DNA of 64,000 nt, from the NCBI RefSeq assembly GCF_014892575.1, contig NZ_JADBGI010000001.1:124001-188000 (forward strand). Direction: 5' to 3'. This DNA is from Nocardiopsis coralli (GTDB lineage: Bacteria; Actinomycetota; Actinomycetes; Streptosporangiales; Streptosporangiaceae). Below, one piece after another: positions 25,602 to 35,129 of the stretch (positions within the stretch are counted from its first letter, which is position 1; every line of letters begins with the position of its first letter). The notes below the pieces were generated by a model. That model saw nothing but the letters and a program-made list of their open reading frames with translations, did no database searches and was not told where the DNA came from. Made by a program: the position numbers and the translations under genes.

Positions 25602-27395
25602 ATGACCTTACTCAGAGCACGGAGGGAATGGGTTTTCTTCGCCACCCTGTGGCGGTCCCATCCAGGGCTGACAGCCGTGTGGTGGGCACTGACCCTGTTC
25701 CGGGGAATTCTTCCCGCGGGTTTCGTCGTGGCGATCGGAGCGCTCGTCGGAGCCGTCGTCGACGGTGCTCCGCTGACGGCACCGCTGCTCCTGATCGGTG
25801 TCGTCTTCGCCCTCATGCAGCTCCTGGCGCCCCTGCACAACCAGATTGGCTCAATGCTGGGCGAGCACGTCTCTAACCGGCTGCACGATCGCCTGCTCGT
25901 CGCCGCGGGCACCCCCGAGGGCATCACGCACCTGGAGAACCGCGCGCACATGGACGAGATGACCGCGGCGCGGGACTTCGACCTCGGGATGATCGGCCCT
26001 CCCCTGCACCTGTCCATGAGCATCATCGCGGGCGGCCTGGTGACGGCGATCTCGGGCCTGGCACAGGCCGCGGTCCTGGCCGCCTACGCCTGGTGGGCGC
26101 CGCTCCTGGTGGGCGGCGCCTGGCTCTCCACCCACTGGCTGCTCCGTGAGAGCTCCCAGTGGGACCGCAACACAGGGGAGGTCCTGGACGCCCAGCGCCG
26201 TGCCGAGTACTCCTACCGGCTGGCGGTCGACTCCCCCGCCGCCAAGGAGATCCGGCTCTTCGGCCTGGCGAGCTGGGTGACCGACCGTTTCGCCGCGGAC
26301 CGTCGGGCCCTCGTCGAACTGCGCTGGCACGCTACCCGGCTGCGGCAGAAGCCGATGCGCTGGGCAGTGGCGGTCCTGACGACCTCGGGAGGACTGCTCT
26401 TCTGGTCCCTGGGACGGGATGCAGCCACGGGCGCCGTCGACCTGGGCCAGGTGAGTACCTTCGCCTACGCGGCGGTGGGAGCCAGCGCGCTGGCCTTCGG
26501 CGGCCTGAACTGGGCCCTGTCCCTGGCCTCCGACGGGGTCGCGTCGGTGCTGCGCGTGGAGGCGACGATGGCCTCCAGCGGCGCGGCCCGCAGCGTGGTC
26601 TCCGGACGCACAACGGCCGAGGGAATGCCCGCGGCCGAAATCAGATTCCGTGACGTCACCTTCACCTATCCCAGCATGTCGAGGCCGGTCCTGGACGGGC
26701 TCGACCTCACCGTCCCCGCCGGGAGCTCGCTGGCCGTGGTCGGGGGCAACGGCGCCGGGAAGTCGACCCTGGTCAAGCTCCTGTGCCGCCTCTACGACCC
26801 GGTCTCGGGGAGGATCGAGGTCGACGGCACGGACCTGCGAGAACTGGACCTGGAATCCTGGCGCCGCCGGACCAGCGCGATCTTCCAGGACTTCATCCGC
26901 TACGAGCTCTCCCTCAAGGACAACGTCGCACCACTGGACGCCACCGACGAAGAAGTCCGCCAGGCCTTGGACACCGCGGGCGCCGCCGACCTGCGCGACC
27001 TCGACCGGATCCTCTCCCCTGGCTACGAGAACGGCACCGACCTGTCCGGCGGGCAGTGGCAGCGTGTCGCCCTGGCTCGAGTCCTGCACGCCGTGAACCG
27101 AGGAGCCGGAGTGGTCGTCCTGGACGAGCCCACCGCCCAGCTGGACGTACGCGGCGAGGCCGAGGTCTTCGACCGCGTGCTGGAGGCCACCCGGGGGTGC
27201 ACGACCGTCCTCATCTCCCACCGCTTCTCCACGGTCCGCCGCGCCGACCGGATCTGCGTCATCGATCAGGGCAGGGTCGTGGAACTCGGGAGCCACGACG
27301 AACTCATGGCCCTCGGAGGCACCTACAAACGCCTCTTCGAACTCCAGGCCACCCGGTTCAACGAAGAACGGAACGGAGCCGACCGTGCCAGCTGA
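25602..27395 (+). CDS. ABC half-transporter 1 (membrane + ATPase)
   Basis: A protein of 597 residues. The N-terminal transmembrane domain has several hydrophobic segments (e.g. ILPAGFVVAIGALVGAVVDG and APLLVGGAWL). The nucleotide-binding domain has Walker A GGNGAGKSTLVKLL, signature LSGGQWQRVALA, Walker B VVVLDEPTAQLD and the H-loop in LISHRFSTV. ATG 25602 has GGGAAGAG upstream. GTG 25545 would add 19 residues. It overlaps the second half-transporter by 11 bp and probably forms a heterodimeric exporter with it for the product of this locus. Confidence 0.9.
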   Translation: MTLLRARREWVFFATLWRSHPGLTAVWWALTLFRGILPAGFVVAIGALVGAVVDGAPLTAPLLLIGVVFALMQLLAPLHNQIGSMLGEHVSNRLHDRLLVAAGTPEGITHLENRAHMDEMTAARDFDLGMIGPPLHLSMSIIAGGLVTAISGLAQAAVLAAYAWWAPLLVGGAWLSTHWLLRESSQWDRNTGEVLDAQRRAEYSYRLAVDSPAAKEIRLFGLASWVTDRFAADRRALVELRWHATRLRQKPMRWAVAVLTTSGGLLFWSLGRDAATGAVDLGQVSTFAYAAVGASALAFGGLNWALSLASDGVASVLRVEATMASSGAARSVVSGRTTAEGMPAAEIRFRDVTFTYPSMSRPVLDGLDLTVPAGSSLAVVGGNGAGKSTLVKLLCRLYDPVSGRIEVDGTDLRELDLESWRRRTSAIFQDFIRYELSLKDNVAPLDATDEEVRQALDTAGAADLRDLDRILSPGYENGTDLSGGQWQRVALARVLHAVNRGAGVVVLDEPTAQLDVRGEAEVFDRVLEATRGCTTVLISHRFSTVRRADRICVIDQGRVVELGSHDELMALGGTYKRLFELQATRFNEERNGADRAS

Positions 27396-29184
27396 GGACC
27401 ACCCACTCCCCTCTTCCTGGCGGGGCATGGTCCGCACACTGCGCCTGGGCTGGACCGCCTCTCCTAGGCTCATCGCCGTCGCGTTCGCCACGACGGTCGG
27501 CGCCGCCCTGCCCGACGCCCTGATCGCCGTCGTCCTGGCGCTACTCGCGGACGCGGTCCTCTCCGGAAACCAGGCCGGCGTGGTCACCGCAGCTATACTC
27601 CTGGGCGCGCTGGCGGTCACCAGCTGGCTGCTGCGCCTGCTGAGCGAGCGGGCCAACCGGCGCTTCGCCGACCGCGCCGCGGTGTTCATGGAAGCGCACG
27701 TGGTCCAGCTCCAGAGCGGCATCCCCTCCCTGGAGCACCACGAACGCCCCTCCTACGTCAACCGTGTCCAGCTCGTGCGCGATCACGCGGACACCCTGAG
27801 TGAGGTCTACCAGTACCTGTTCCAGGCGGTCGGCGCCGTCCTGCGCCTGATCCTGACCATCTCCCTGCTGATGACCGTCCACCCCCTGCTGGGACTGCTC
27901 GGGCTGTTCGCCGTGCCCATCGCCCTGGTCTCCCACTGGCGCGGAGGGGCCGAACACACACTGGAGGAGAGACTCGGACACCACGCACGCCTGGCACGGC
28001 ACTTTTTCCTGCTGGGGACGGACGCCTCCCCCGGACGTGAACTGCGTGTCGCCCGCGGCAGGGACCGGGTCCGCCAGGGACGCCAGCAGGCATGGGCCGC
28101 ACGCCACCGTGCCATGTCCCGGGCCCGCTGGACGACCACCGCGTGGCAATCGATCGCGCTCGCCGTCTTCAGCAGCGCGTTCGTCGGCTCCGTCGCCGCG
28201 GTGGCGCTGAACGGCGGCTCTGCCGCACAGGTCGTGCTCCTGCTCACCGCCGGAAGCCGCCTGGCCCAGTACCTCAGCGAGACACTCGGCCAGGTCCACT
28301 TCCTGCGCACCATCTGGTTGGAGGGAGGCTGCCGCCTGTTGTGGCTGGAGGAGTTGTCCTCCATGGCAGCCAAGCAGAGCCCGGCCCCCCCGCCTGAGGA
28401 GATGCGCTCCGGCATCACCCTGGACAGGGTCTCCTTCACCTACCCCGGGACGGACCGGAAGGTGCTGGACGACGTGACGCTCCGCCTGCCCGCGGGAGCC
28501 GTGGTGGCCATGGTCGGTGAGAACGGAGCGGGCAAGTCCACGCTGGTCAAGCTCCTGGCGAAGATGTACGAACCCGACACCGGGCGGATCCTGGTCGACG
28601 ATGCCGCCCTCGCCGACATGCCGGCCGACGCCTGGCGCGAAAGACTCTCGGGCGCCTTCCAGGACTTCGCCCGCTTCGAATACCCGCTGCGGCTGTCCAT
28701 CGGACTGGGCGACCTGGCCAGGGCCGAGGACGCCGGTGCGGTCGAGCGGGCGGTTGAACGGGCCGACGCACGCGCGCTGGTGGACCGGCTCGACCAGGGG
28801 CTGGACACCCAGCTCGGCAACACCTGGGCCGAGGGAGCCGAACTCTCCGAAGGACAGTGGCAGAAGGTCGCCCTCGCCCGCGGTTACATGCGCGACCAGC
28901 CCTTGATCCTGCTTCTGGACGAGCCCGCCTCCGCTCTGGACGCCGAGACAGAGCACCTGTTGTTCGAACAGTACGCCGAGCGCTCCAGAGCCCTCAGAAA
29001 CCGGGGCCGCGTCACGCTCCTGGTCTCGCACCGCTTCTCCACCGTGCGCATGGCCGACCTGATCATCGTCCTGGACGGGACCCGGGTCCGTGAACAGGGC
29101 AGCCACGAGGAACTCCTCGCGCTGGGCGGCCGCTACGCCGAACTGTACGAGATCCAGGCCCGCGCCTACCGAACCGTGAGGTGA
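27385..29184 (+). CDS. ABC half-transporter 2 (membrane + ATPase)
   Basis: A protein of 599 residues starting at GTG 27385 inside the end of the preceding gene. The membrane domain includes LIAVVLALLADAV and LTISLLMTVHPLLGLLGLF. The ATPase has Walker A GENGAGKSTLVKLL, a slightly altered signature LSEGQWQKVALA (SEGQ instead of SGGQ), Walker B ILLLDEPASALD and LVSHRFSTVRMAD. The asymmetry between the two signatures is typical of heterodimeric exporters, where one site is degenerate. Export of the biosynthetic product or self-resistance is likely. Confidence 0.9.
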   Translation: MPAEDHPLPSSWRGMVRTLRLGWTASPRLIAVAFATTVGAALPDALIAVVLALLADAVLSGNQAGVVTAAILLGALAVTSWLLRLLSERANRRFADRAAVFMEAHVVQLQSGIPSLEHHERPSYVNRVQLVRDHADTLSEVYQYLFQAVGAVLRLILTISLLMTVHPLLGLLGLFAVPIALVSHWRGGAEHTLEERLGHHARLARHFFLLGTDASPGRELRVARGRDRVRQGRQQAWAARHRAMSRARWTTTAWQSIALAVFSSAFVGSVAAVALNGGSAAQVVLLLTAGSRLAQYLSETLGQVHFLRTIWLEGGCRLLWLEELSSMAAKQSPAPPPEEMRSGITLDRVSFTYPGTDRKVLDDVTLRLPAGAVVAMVGENGAGKSTLVKLLAKMYEPDTGRILVDDAALADMPADAWRERLSGAFQDFARFEYPLRLSIGLGDLARAEDAGAVERAVERADARALVDRLDQGLDTQLGNTWAEGAELSEGQWQKVALARGYMRDQPLILLLDEPASALDAETEHLLFEQYAERSRALRNRGRVTLLVSHRFSTVRMADLIIVLDGTRVREQGSHEELLALGGRYAELYEIQARAYRTVR

Positions 29185-30431
29185 TCACTCTGTCTCCCTC
29201 GTCCCCCCTGTGGGAACTCCTGGGAAGGCCCAGCGGCTTCGGGGCTCCCGAGCGCACTGCCACACATGCCCAGGGGACTCGTGTCCTCTTCGCCGACGGT
29301 CACTGGCGCTTGTGCGCGACCAGCGGGTTGTGGAACGCCAACCTGGGTTACGGAAATCGACGCATCGCCGATGCGGTGGGGAAGGCCCTGATCGACCACT
29401 CCTACCTGAGCCTCTTCCGAAGCGCTCACACTCCCGCGATCAACGCGGCCCGGGCACTCCTCGGAGTCTGTGGGGAGGAGCACTACGCACAGGTCCTCTT
29501 CACCACGTCGGGCGGTTCCGCCAATGACGCGGCCATGAAGTTGGCCAGGCAGTACTGGGCCCTCCAACGACAGTTCCGCCGCCGAGTCGTCGTGGGACTC
29601 CACGGCAGCTACCACGGTCTCACCTACGGCAGCCACGGCCTGACCGGAGAATCGCTCGCCCAGAGCTACTACAGCGTGGACCAGCGTTGGATTCGTCACG
29701 TCGGCCACCAGGACGCGGGACAACTGACCGAACTGTTGGCCACCGAGGGTGAATCGGTGGCGGCGATCGTCGTCGAACCGGTCCTGGGCACAGGTGCGTA
29801 CCCGTTGTCCCAGCAGATGGTCGCGGACCTGCTGCGCTTGCGACGCGAACACGGTTTCCTCCTCGTGGCCGATGAGGTCGCCACCGGGTTCGGTCGGACC
29901 GGCCCCTACTTCGCCAGTCAGGAGTGGCCCGAGTCCCCCGACATCCTTTTGGCCTCCAAGGGGTTGACCAACGGTACGTGCGCGGCGGCGGCGGTCGTGG
30001 TCTCGGCAGGGGTCCAATCGGTGTTCGCACGGGCCGACGCCCAGTTGGTGCACGCGGAGACACAGGCGGGTTCCCCCTCTACGTGCGCGGCGATCGTGAC
30101 GTCGATCGAGGAGGTGCAACGACTCGACGCGCTCCAGAACGGGAAACGAGTGTCTGCGGGGCTGGACTCGGTCCTCGGCTCCATCACCAACCACCCCCTC
30201 GTGCGTTCCAGCGGAGGCACAGGATGCTTCCGGTCTATCAGGCTGCACACGTCGGACGAGGTTACTCCGACCGCCGTCGTGGACAGTATCCGCAGGGCTG
30301 GCGCCCTCGTCAGCCCCGGCCCCGGCTGCGTCCAACTGGCTCCCGCCCTCGTTTACGGACCAGATGATCTGGAGGAACTGGAGCGCGCCCTATGGGACGG
30401 ACTGAACAGAACCGCGGAAGAATCCTCCTGA
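29181..30431 (+). CDS. Class III PLP-dependent aminotransferase
   Basis: A protein of 416 residues from GTG 29181, overlapping the exporter stop. The PLP lysine is in LLASKGLTNG. The cofactor-binding Asp is in FLLVADEVATGFGRTGPY and the phosphate-binding serines are in TTSGGSANDAAMKLAR, all typical of class III (omega-amino acid, GSA-aminomutase type) enzymes. It may install an amine or form an amino acid for the aminoacyl ligase. Substrate unresolved. It lies 18 bp before the P450 start. Confidence 0.9.
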   Translation: MITLSPSSPLWELLGRPSGFGAPERTATHAQGTRVLFADGHWRLCATSGLWNANLGYGNRRIADAVGKALIDHSYLSLFRSAHTPAINAARALLGVCGEEHYAQVLFTTSGGSANDAAMKLARQYWALQRQFRRRVVVGLHGSYHGLTYGSHGLTGESLAQSYYSVDQRWIRHVGHQDAGQLTELLATEGESVAAIVVEPVLGTGAYPLSQQMVADLLRLRREHGFLLVADEVATGFGRTGPYFASQEWPESPDILLASKGLTNGTCAAAAVVVSAGVQSVFARADAQLVHAETQAGSPSTCAAIVTSIEEVQRLDALQNGKRVSAGLDSVLGSITNHPLVRSSGGTGCFRSIRLHTSDEVTPTAVVDSIRRAGALVSPGPGCVQLAPALVYGPDDLEELERALWDGLNRTAEESS

Positions 30432-30449
30432 CGGGAAGTGGTCCTTACG

Positions 30450-31646
30450 ATGACCGAGAATGCGTACGCCCCGCGTTTTCCCGAGGTACGGGAGAACCCC
30501 TACGACCCACCCAGCTCCTACCGTCTGGGACGGGGCGGCCCGTACCGGACTGCGCTCTCCTACGGAGGCCATGCCTGGATGGTGACGGACCTCGAGACGG
30601 CCAGGGCAGTCCTGGCGGACGTGCGCTTCAGCTCCGACTCGACCAACCCCGACTACCCCAACCTCCCTCTTTCATCCAAGCACCGTGTACCAGGGCACTT
30701 CCTGTCCATGGACCCACCCGATCACACCGCCATGCGCAGGATGGTCACGTCCGACTTCAGCGCGACTCGCGTCCGACGGCTGCGGCCCAAGGTGGACACC
30801 GTCGTCTCGGACCTCATCAACACCCTGGTCGGAGGTGGGGCATCGTCCGGCGACCTGACGGCCACGGTCGCCGTACCACTCCCCGGAGCAGGAACAGCGG
30901 AGATGTTCGGGGTACCGGAAGATCAGAGGTCCGTCTTCATGGACTGCGCTCGCAGGCTCCAGATCCAGGACGCGACGACGGCGCGTCGAGTTGCGATCAG
31001 CGGACGGACGAACCGCCTGCTTACGAAGATGATCGAGGCGAAAGCGGACGCACCTGGCAACGACATCCTCTCCCGACTCGCCAGACTCCGTGCGGGCGGC
31101 GCCCTGACGACGGAGCAGGCGGTCGGCATCGCCAACCTCATCCTCGTGGCCGGGTTGGAAACGGTGGCCGGGTTGTTCTCCCTGACGATGCTCTCCCTCC
31201 TCCGGGACGAGAGTCAGCGCCGTCTGATCAGTGAATCCCCCCGGCGGTGGGCCGGCCCGGCTGTTAACGAGTCACTGCGCTACTGGACTGTGATCGAACA
31301 AGGCGTGGCCCGAGTGTGTACGGACGAGGTGGAGATCGGAGGGCAACTGATCCGCAAAGGCGATGCAGTCATCGTCCACCTGCCCACGGTCAACCGTGAC
31401 CCGTCCGTCTTCCCCTGCCCCGACGAGTTCGACATGACGAGGAACCCACAGGGACACCTGGCTTTCGGTCACGGCGTACACCACTGCCTTGGGAGTTCCG
31501 TGGCGCAGCTACAAACGGAACTGGCCGTCACCGCCCTCTTCGAGCGACTCCCCCAACTCCGCCTCATCCAACCGGAGGGCCCCTTCGAGTTCTTGGACGA
31601 CATGTTGGTCTACGGCCTGCGAGAGCTACAGGTCACATGGTCCTGA
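30450..31646 (+). CDS. Cytochrome P450
   Basis: A protein of 398 residues. It has the heme-binding loop FGHGVHHCLGSSVAQ with the thiolate Cys, the ExxR of the K helix in NESLRYW and an I-helix motif AGLETV, in which the usual second Thr/Ser after the conserved Thr is Val. ATG 30450 gives MTENAYAPRF and is preceded by GGGAAG. It would hydroxylate or couple a pathway intermediate, needing external ferredoxin partners not found here. Confidence 0.92.
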   Translation: MTENAYAPRFPEVRENPYDPPSSYRLGRGGPYRTALSYGGHAWMVTDLETARAVLADVRFSSDSTNPDYPNLPLSSKHRVPGHFLSMDPPDHTAMRRMVTSDFSATRVRRLRPKVDTVVSDLINTLVGGGASSGDLTATVAVPLPGAGTAEMFGVPEDQRSVFMDCARRLQIQDATTARRVAISGRTNRLLTKMIEAKADAPGNDILSRLARLRAGGALTTEQAVGIANLILVAGLETVAGLFSLTMLSLLRDESQRRLISESPRRWAGPAVNESLRYWTVIEQGVARVCTDEVEIGGQLIRKGDAVIVHLPTVNRDPSVFPCPDEFDMTRNPQGHLAFGHGVHHCLGSSVAQLQTELAVTALFERLPQLRLIQPEGPFEFLDDMLVYGLRELQVTWS

Positions 31647-31707
31647 CATTCCTCTACCGGGGTTCAGGCCGTAGGTGGTCATCCCTCACAACACACAAGG
31701 ATCGCGT

Positions 31708-31872
31708 ATGAACAGCGCACAGATTCCGGTCATCGACTTGGGGCACTAAGAGGGCGGAGGGCCCGGCAGAGCGGAGGCGGCCGACGAGATCCGCGCTGCT
31801 TGCGAAGACATCGGGTTCTTCACCGCCAGGGCACGGCGGTCCCACGTCCTCCGGGAGAGGTTCACCCGCTAG
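31708..31872 (+). pseudogene. Remnant of an isopenicillin-N-synthase-like Fe(II)/2-oxoglutarate oxygenase
   Basis: ATG 31708 opens MNSAQIPVIDLGH, the standard start of IPNS-family oxygenases, but TAA follows at codon 14. The same frame continues as GRAEAADEIRAACEDIGFFT, again family-typical, then runs to a TAG at 31870-31872. The HxD and H iron ligands and all downstream parts are missing. It is a decayed gene between the P450 and the methyltransferase, so the locus may once have had another oxidation step. Confidence 0.75.
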
Positions 31873-31914
31873 TGCGAGACGCGAGCAACTGATGCGGACA
31901 ACGGCGAGAGACGG

Positions 31915-32679
31915 ATGATCACGAGAACAGCACAGATGTACGAGGACCTGGCGGACGACTTCGACCAGGCCGTTCCCTTCTACGCCTCCTTCGGGCGCGC
32001 CATGGTGAATGCAATCGACCCGAGAAGCGATTCCGCTCTCCTCGACCTCGCCGCGGGACGAGGAGCCGTGTCCCGTCCGGCTCTGGAACGCGGGTGCTCG
32101 GTGACGGCCGTGGACGCGGCTCCGTCGATGGTCGCCCACCTCCGACGGGATCTTCCCGAAGTACGTGCTCACGTCATGGACGTGCACGAACTCGCATTCG
32201 GTGACGCGTCGTTCGACGTCGTCACAGCGGGGTTCGCCCTCGACCTCCTCGACTCCCCGATCACGGTGTTGAGGGAGGCACACCGAGTACTCAGGGCAGG
32301 TGGTCTGGTGGCCTTCACACTCCCCGGGGGCAGCCATGACTCCGGCGACCTGTCGTTCTGCAACCGTCTGTACGCGAAGTACTCCGGTTACCTACCGGCC
32401 TTCGAACAGCCCCTCGTGCACACCTTAGACGCCGCCTCCGACCTCCGAAGCGCCGGCTTCACCGAGGTCTCCGTCGAGGAGATCACGGTCGAGGTCAAGA
32501 TACCCGACTCCGAGTCAGCGTGGGCCTTCCTTACCAAGAACGGGACCGGAGAACTGATCCTGTCCCTTCCCCCCGCCCAGCGCGACGAGTTCCGAAAGAA
32601 AGTGGACGATGCCTTCGCCCGTCTCGATCGGACGGCCGTGCTGAAAAGGACCGTCCGCCTGTGGAGTGGACGCAGGTGA
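31915..32679 (+). CDS. SAM-dependent methyltransferase
   Basis: A class I methyltransferase of 254 residues (Methyltransf_11 type). Motif I is LLDLAAGRGAVSRPALERG, followed by VTAVDAAPSMVAHLR and a FDVVTAGFALDLLDSP region, then HRVLRAGGLVAFTLPGG. ATG 31915 begins MITRTAQMYEDLADDFDQA, a common start for UbiE/COQ5-like enzymes. It may act on an oxygen or nitrogen of the product. It overlaps nothing upstream because of the pseudogene. Confidence 0.88.
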   Translation: MITRTAQMYEDLADDFDQAVPFYASFGRAMVNAIDPRSDSALLDLAAGRGAVSRPALERGCSVTAVDAAPSMVAHLRRDLPEVRAHVMDVHELAFGDASFDVVTAGFALDLLDSPITVLREAHRVLRAGGLVAFTLPGGSHDSGDLSFCNRLYAKYSGYLPAFEQPLVHTLDAASDLRSAGFTEVSVEEITVEVKIPDSESAWAFLTKNGTGELILSLPPAQRDEFRKKVDDAFARLDRTAVLKRTVRLWSGRR

Positions 32680-32728
32680 CCGCGGTGTCTACCGCGGTGT
32701 CTGGGGACAGGGACAGGAGGGGTCGGCA

Positions 32729-33967
32729 GTGGAGCACGTGACGAAAAATCCGACAGCCTTGAACGCGGTGGTCGATCGCGTCCGCCGGGTACCGGACCGC
32801 TACCGGGAGTTCAGGGTGTCACCCGAGCGGGCCGAGTGGTCGCATCGGCTGGGCCGGAAACTCCTCGACGAACTGACCGATGCCGGTCTCCCCTATCGTG
32901 GCTCGTCCCGCGACCGCCGCTACGACGACCGCGATCTGAGCAACATCTCGCTAGACCTGCGTCTGTCCTCCGCGCGATACCTAGCGATGCGGGGATGGGC
33001 GGGATCATTGAAGTCGCCGCCGTCTGATGACGACCTCCACGAGGTGGAGATCACCGGCCGCCCCCCGGAAACAGCCCCGGATTCCCCTCGGTTCTCCCCC
33101 TCGGAACTGTTGAGGAGCCTTCCCACTTTCTCGGAAGTCGGCAACGGCCGGTATCGCCTGCGGCTCGCCCCAGACCGTAGGGAAAGCCCGTTATGCGACG
33201 CGGTCGGCGAACTCTTCGCCCCGGTTGCGGACCTCTGGTTCCACGTGCTTCCGGACAAGCTCCGAGAGGACCTGGGCTTCCTGCGTGAGACGGGCCTGGC
33301 GGACTGCAACCTCGCCGCCAAGTTCGTCGTGGAAAGGGCCGAAGCGCACGGGATGAGGGCCAGGCGGGCTTTCGGGTTCTTCCTAGCCGTCCCGTACTCC
33401 ATCGACCACGTATGGACGGAAGTTCACGTCGACGACGCCTGGTACAGCTTCGACCCCCATCTTCTCAACACCCTGGTCGAGCTGGGTCTGCTCAGCGGAC
33501 GGGAATGGCCGATGCGGCGGTCGATCGGGCAGAGCACTCGCAGCCTCGCCTTCGCGGAGGACCCTCTGGTGACAGTGGCGGGGGCCGGTGTCGAGCTATC
33601 CATGCCAACCCGCGTGGTGTCCGCTCACGAGATCACGCCCCCTCCCCGACGCCAGGACGGAGCCACGGATCCGACGCCTCGGGCATCCGATGCTCCGTCC
33701 GACGATTCGCTCCCCAAGACAGTCGACGAAGGTATCGAACACCAACTCCAGCTTGTGGCGTCCACATATTTGCGGACCCTTCCACACGATGTGGACCTGA
33801 ACGCCGACCTCATGGAGATCGGCTTTGACTCCATCGCCCTGATCAATCTCATCAGGGACATCGACGAACGCTTCGGGGTCAAGATGGATCCAGACATCGT
33901 GCTCGACGGCCCCACTCTCAAGTCCATAAGGGACCACTTGCTCACGATCAGTCAGGAGGATGCGTAA
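32729..33967 (+). CDS. Transglutaminase-like protein fused to a carrier domain
   Basis: A protein of about 412 residues. The central part has a transglutaminase-like core with Cys in GLADCNLAAKFVVERA, His in YSIDHVWTEVHVDDAW and Asp in YSFDPHLL. The C-terminal ~80 residues form a carrier domain with the phosphopantetheine Ser in LMEIGFDSIALINLI. A Pro/Asp-rich linker (ITPPPRRQDGATDPTPRASD) separates them. In andrimid biosynthesis the transglutaminase homologue AdmF forms an amide bond between carrier-bound acyl groups, so this fusion could capture an aminoacyl group and condense it. GTG 32729 has GGAGGGG 6-12 nt upstream. Other upstream GTGs are possible. Confidence 0.78.
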   Translation: MEHVTKNPTALNAVVDRVRRVPDRYREFRVSPERAEWSHRLGRKLLDELTDAGLPYRGSSRDRRYDDRDLSNISLDLRLSSARYLAMRGWAGSLKSPPSDDDLHEVEITGRPPETAPDSPRFSPSELLRSLPTFSEVGNGRYRLRLAPDRRESPLCDAVGELFAPVADLWFHVLPDKLREDLGFLRETGLADCNLAAKFVVERAEAHGMRARRAFGFFLAVPYSIDHVWTEVHVDDAWYSFDPHLLNTLVELGLLSGREWPMRRSIGQSTRSLAFAEDPLVTVAGAGVELSMPTRVVSAHEITPPPRRQDGATDPTPRASDAPSDDSLPKTVDEGIEHQLQLVASTYLRTLPHDVDLNADLMEIGFDSIALINLIRDIDERFGVKMDPDIVLDGPTLKSIRDHLLTISQEDA

Positions 33968-33969
33968 TC

Positions 33970-34878
33970 ATGTCGAGCCATGGATCGACGGACTGGGTTA
34001 AAGCCCTCGAACACGTGTCCCCGACCCCGGACGGGCATCAGAAGTGGGTCGACGCTGGTTACGCGCGCGAAATCCTGCGCTGCTCGAATGAGGAGATCAC
34101 ACGGCTTCGCTCCTCGGGTATCCAAACCCGGGGAGACGCGTTCGACCTGTCCGACCTGTGGAATGTAGGCCTTTATTCAGGCACCGGGGCGAGCCGACCA
34201 GAGTTGGAGATGACATTCTTCGGCCTGGTTGTGTCCCCGCGGCGGGACTGGATCATCGAAACTGAGTACTCGATCGCTCTGGAAGCTGCTTGCCCTCACG
34301 GGAATGAGTGCGTCGGCGGTCGTTGGGAACCACCCCAGCTAATGAGGGCCCAATGGCACGATAATGAGACTGCAGCCGGATGGGTAAAGTGGACGGGTGA
34401 GATCACGATCTCCGGCCACCCGGACACCGTTCGCGACCCGCAGGCAAAAAAGATCTGGGATACATTCGTCACCGACCACTCGTTCCACTACCCCTTCATG
34501 CGTGGGGAACAGACTCCGGCACTCACACGGAGTAGGAGAGTAGGAAATTGCGTCTCCCTGTCAGCGGCACTCCACGAAGAACTGACCGGTCATGGACTCT
34601 CATCCAGGATCCGGGACGGCTTCCTGTTCTCAGGACGGAAAGCACGGATACACAGGTGGGTGGAATTCAAGGAGGACGACCGAGACTGGAAGCCGCTGGA
34701 CCCCTCGATGGCCATCCTCGCCTCCCGGTTCTTCACCCCGGAGTACGCGCGATTCTGCGAAGGATCCTCGCTAAACCTCCTGGCCAGGGTCGCACCCGGA
34801 GACACATTCCATGTGCACCATTGGTGCACGGAGGATCGAATAGACCTCGTGCCCACGGTCACAATTCGCAAGAACTAG
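33970..34878 (+). CDS. Second transglutaminase-like protein
   Basis: A protein of 302 residues starting 2 bp after the previous gene's stop, with CAGGAGG upstream. The C-terminal region shows a possible catalytic triad: Cys in RRVGNCVSLSAALHEEL, His in KARIHRWVEFKEDDRDW and Asp in KPLDPSM. The N-terminal ~170 residues are unassigned. Pairing with the fused transglutaminase-carrier gene suggests two consecutive amide-forming or hydrolysing steps. It could also be an inactive partner subunit. Confidence 0.72.
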   Translation: MSSHGSTDWVKALEHVSPTPDGHQKWVDAGYAREILRCSNEEITRLRSSGIQTRGDAFDLSDLWNVGLYSGTGASRPELEMTFFGLVVSPRRDWIIETEYSIALEAACPHGNECVGGRWEPPQLMRAQWHDNETAAGWVKWTGEITISGHPDTVRDPQAKKIWDTFVTDHSFHYPFMRGEQTPALTRSRRVGNCVSLSAALHEELTGHGLSSRIRDGFLFSGRKARIHRWVEFKEDDRDWKPLDPSMAILASRFFTPEYARFCEGSSLNLLARVAPGDTFHVHHWCTEDRIDLVPTVTIRKN

Positions 34879-35129
34879 AAAGCTGAGCATTGAAGCGCCT
34901 CTTGGCGGCGCCAGGGCCGTATCGATCATGGCTCAACACCTATCTCCCGAGAATATCACGAGGCGCCATCGGACACCCCGCGGGCGAAGACACCACTTGA
35001 AGTTTTATTCCGTAGCGCTTATTCTTGCCCTTTTCGATGTGCGCGACGCAGGCACTGTTTGAGGCAATGTCGCTTAGCTTAAGTTGATCTTGGTTGGTCG
35101 GATACTGGACCGGTAGGTTTCCGCTCATG

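Noticed and set aside
29181..30431. Daptide-type RiPP aminotransferase
   Set aside because: No daptide precursor or partner enzymes found; the sequence supports only a general class III aminotransferase.
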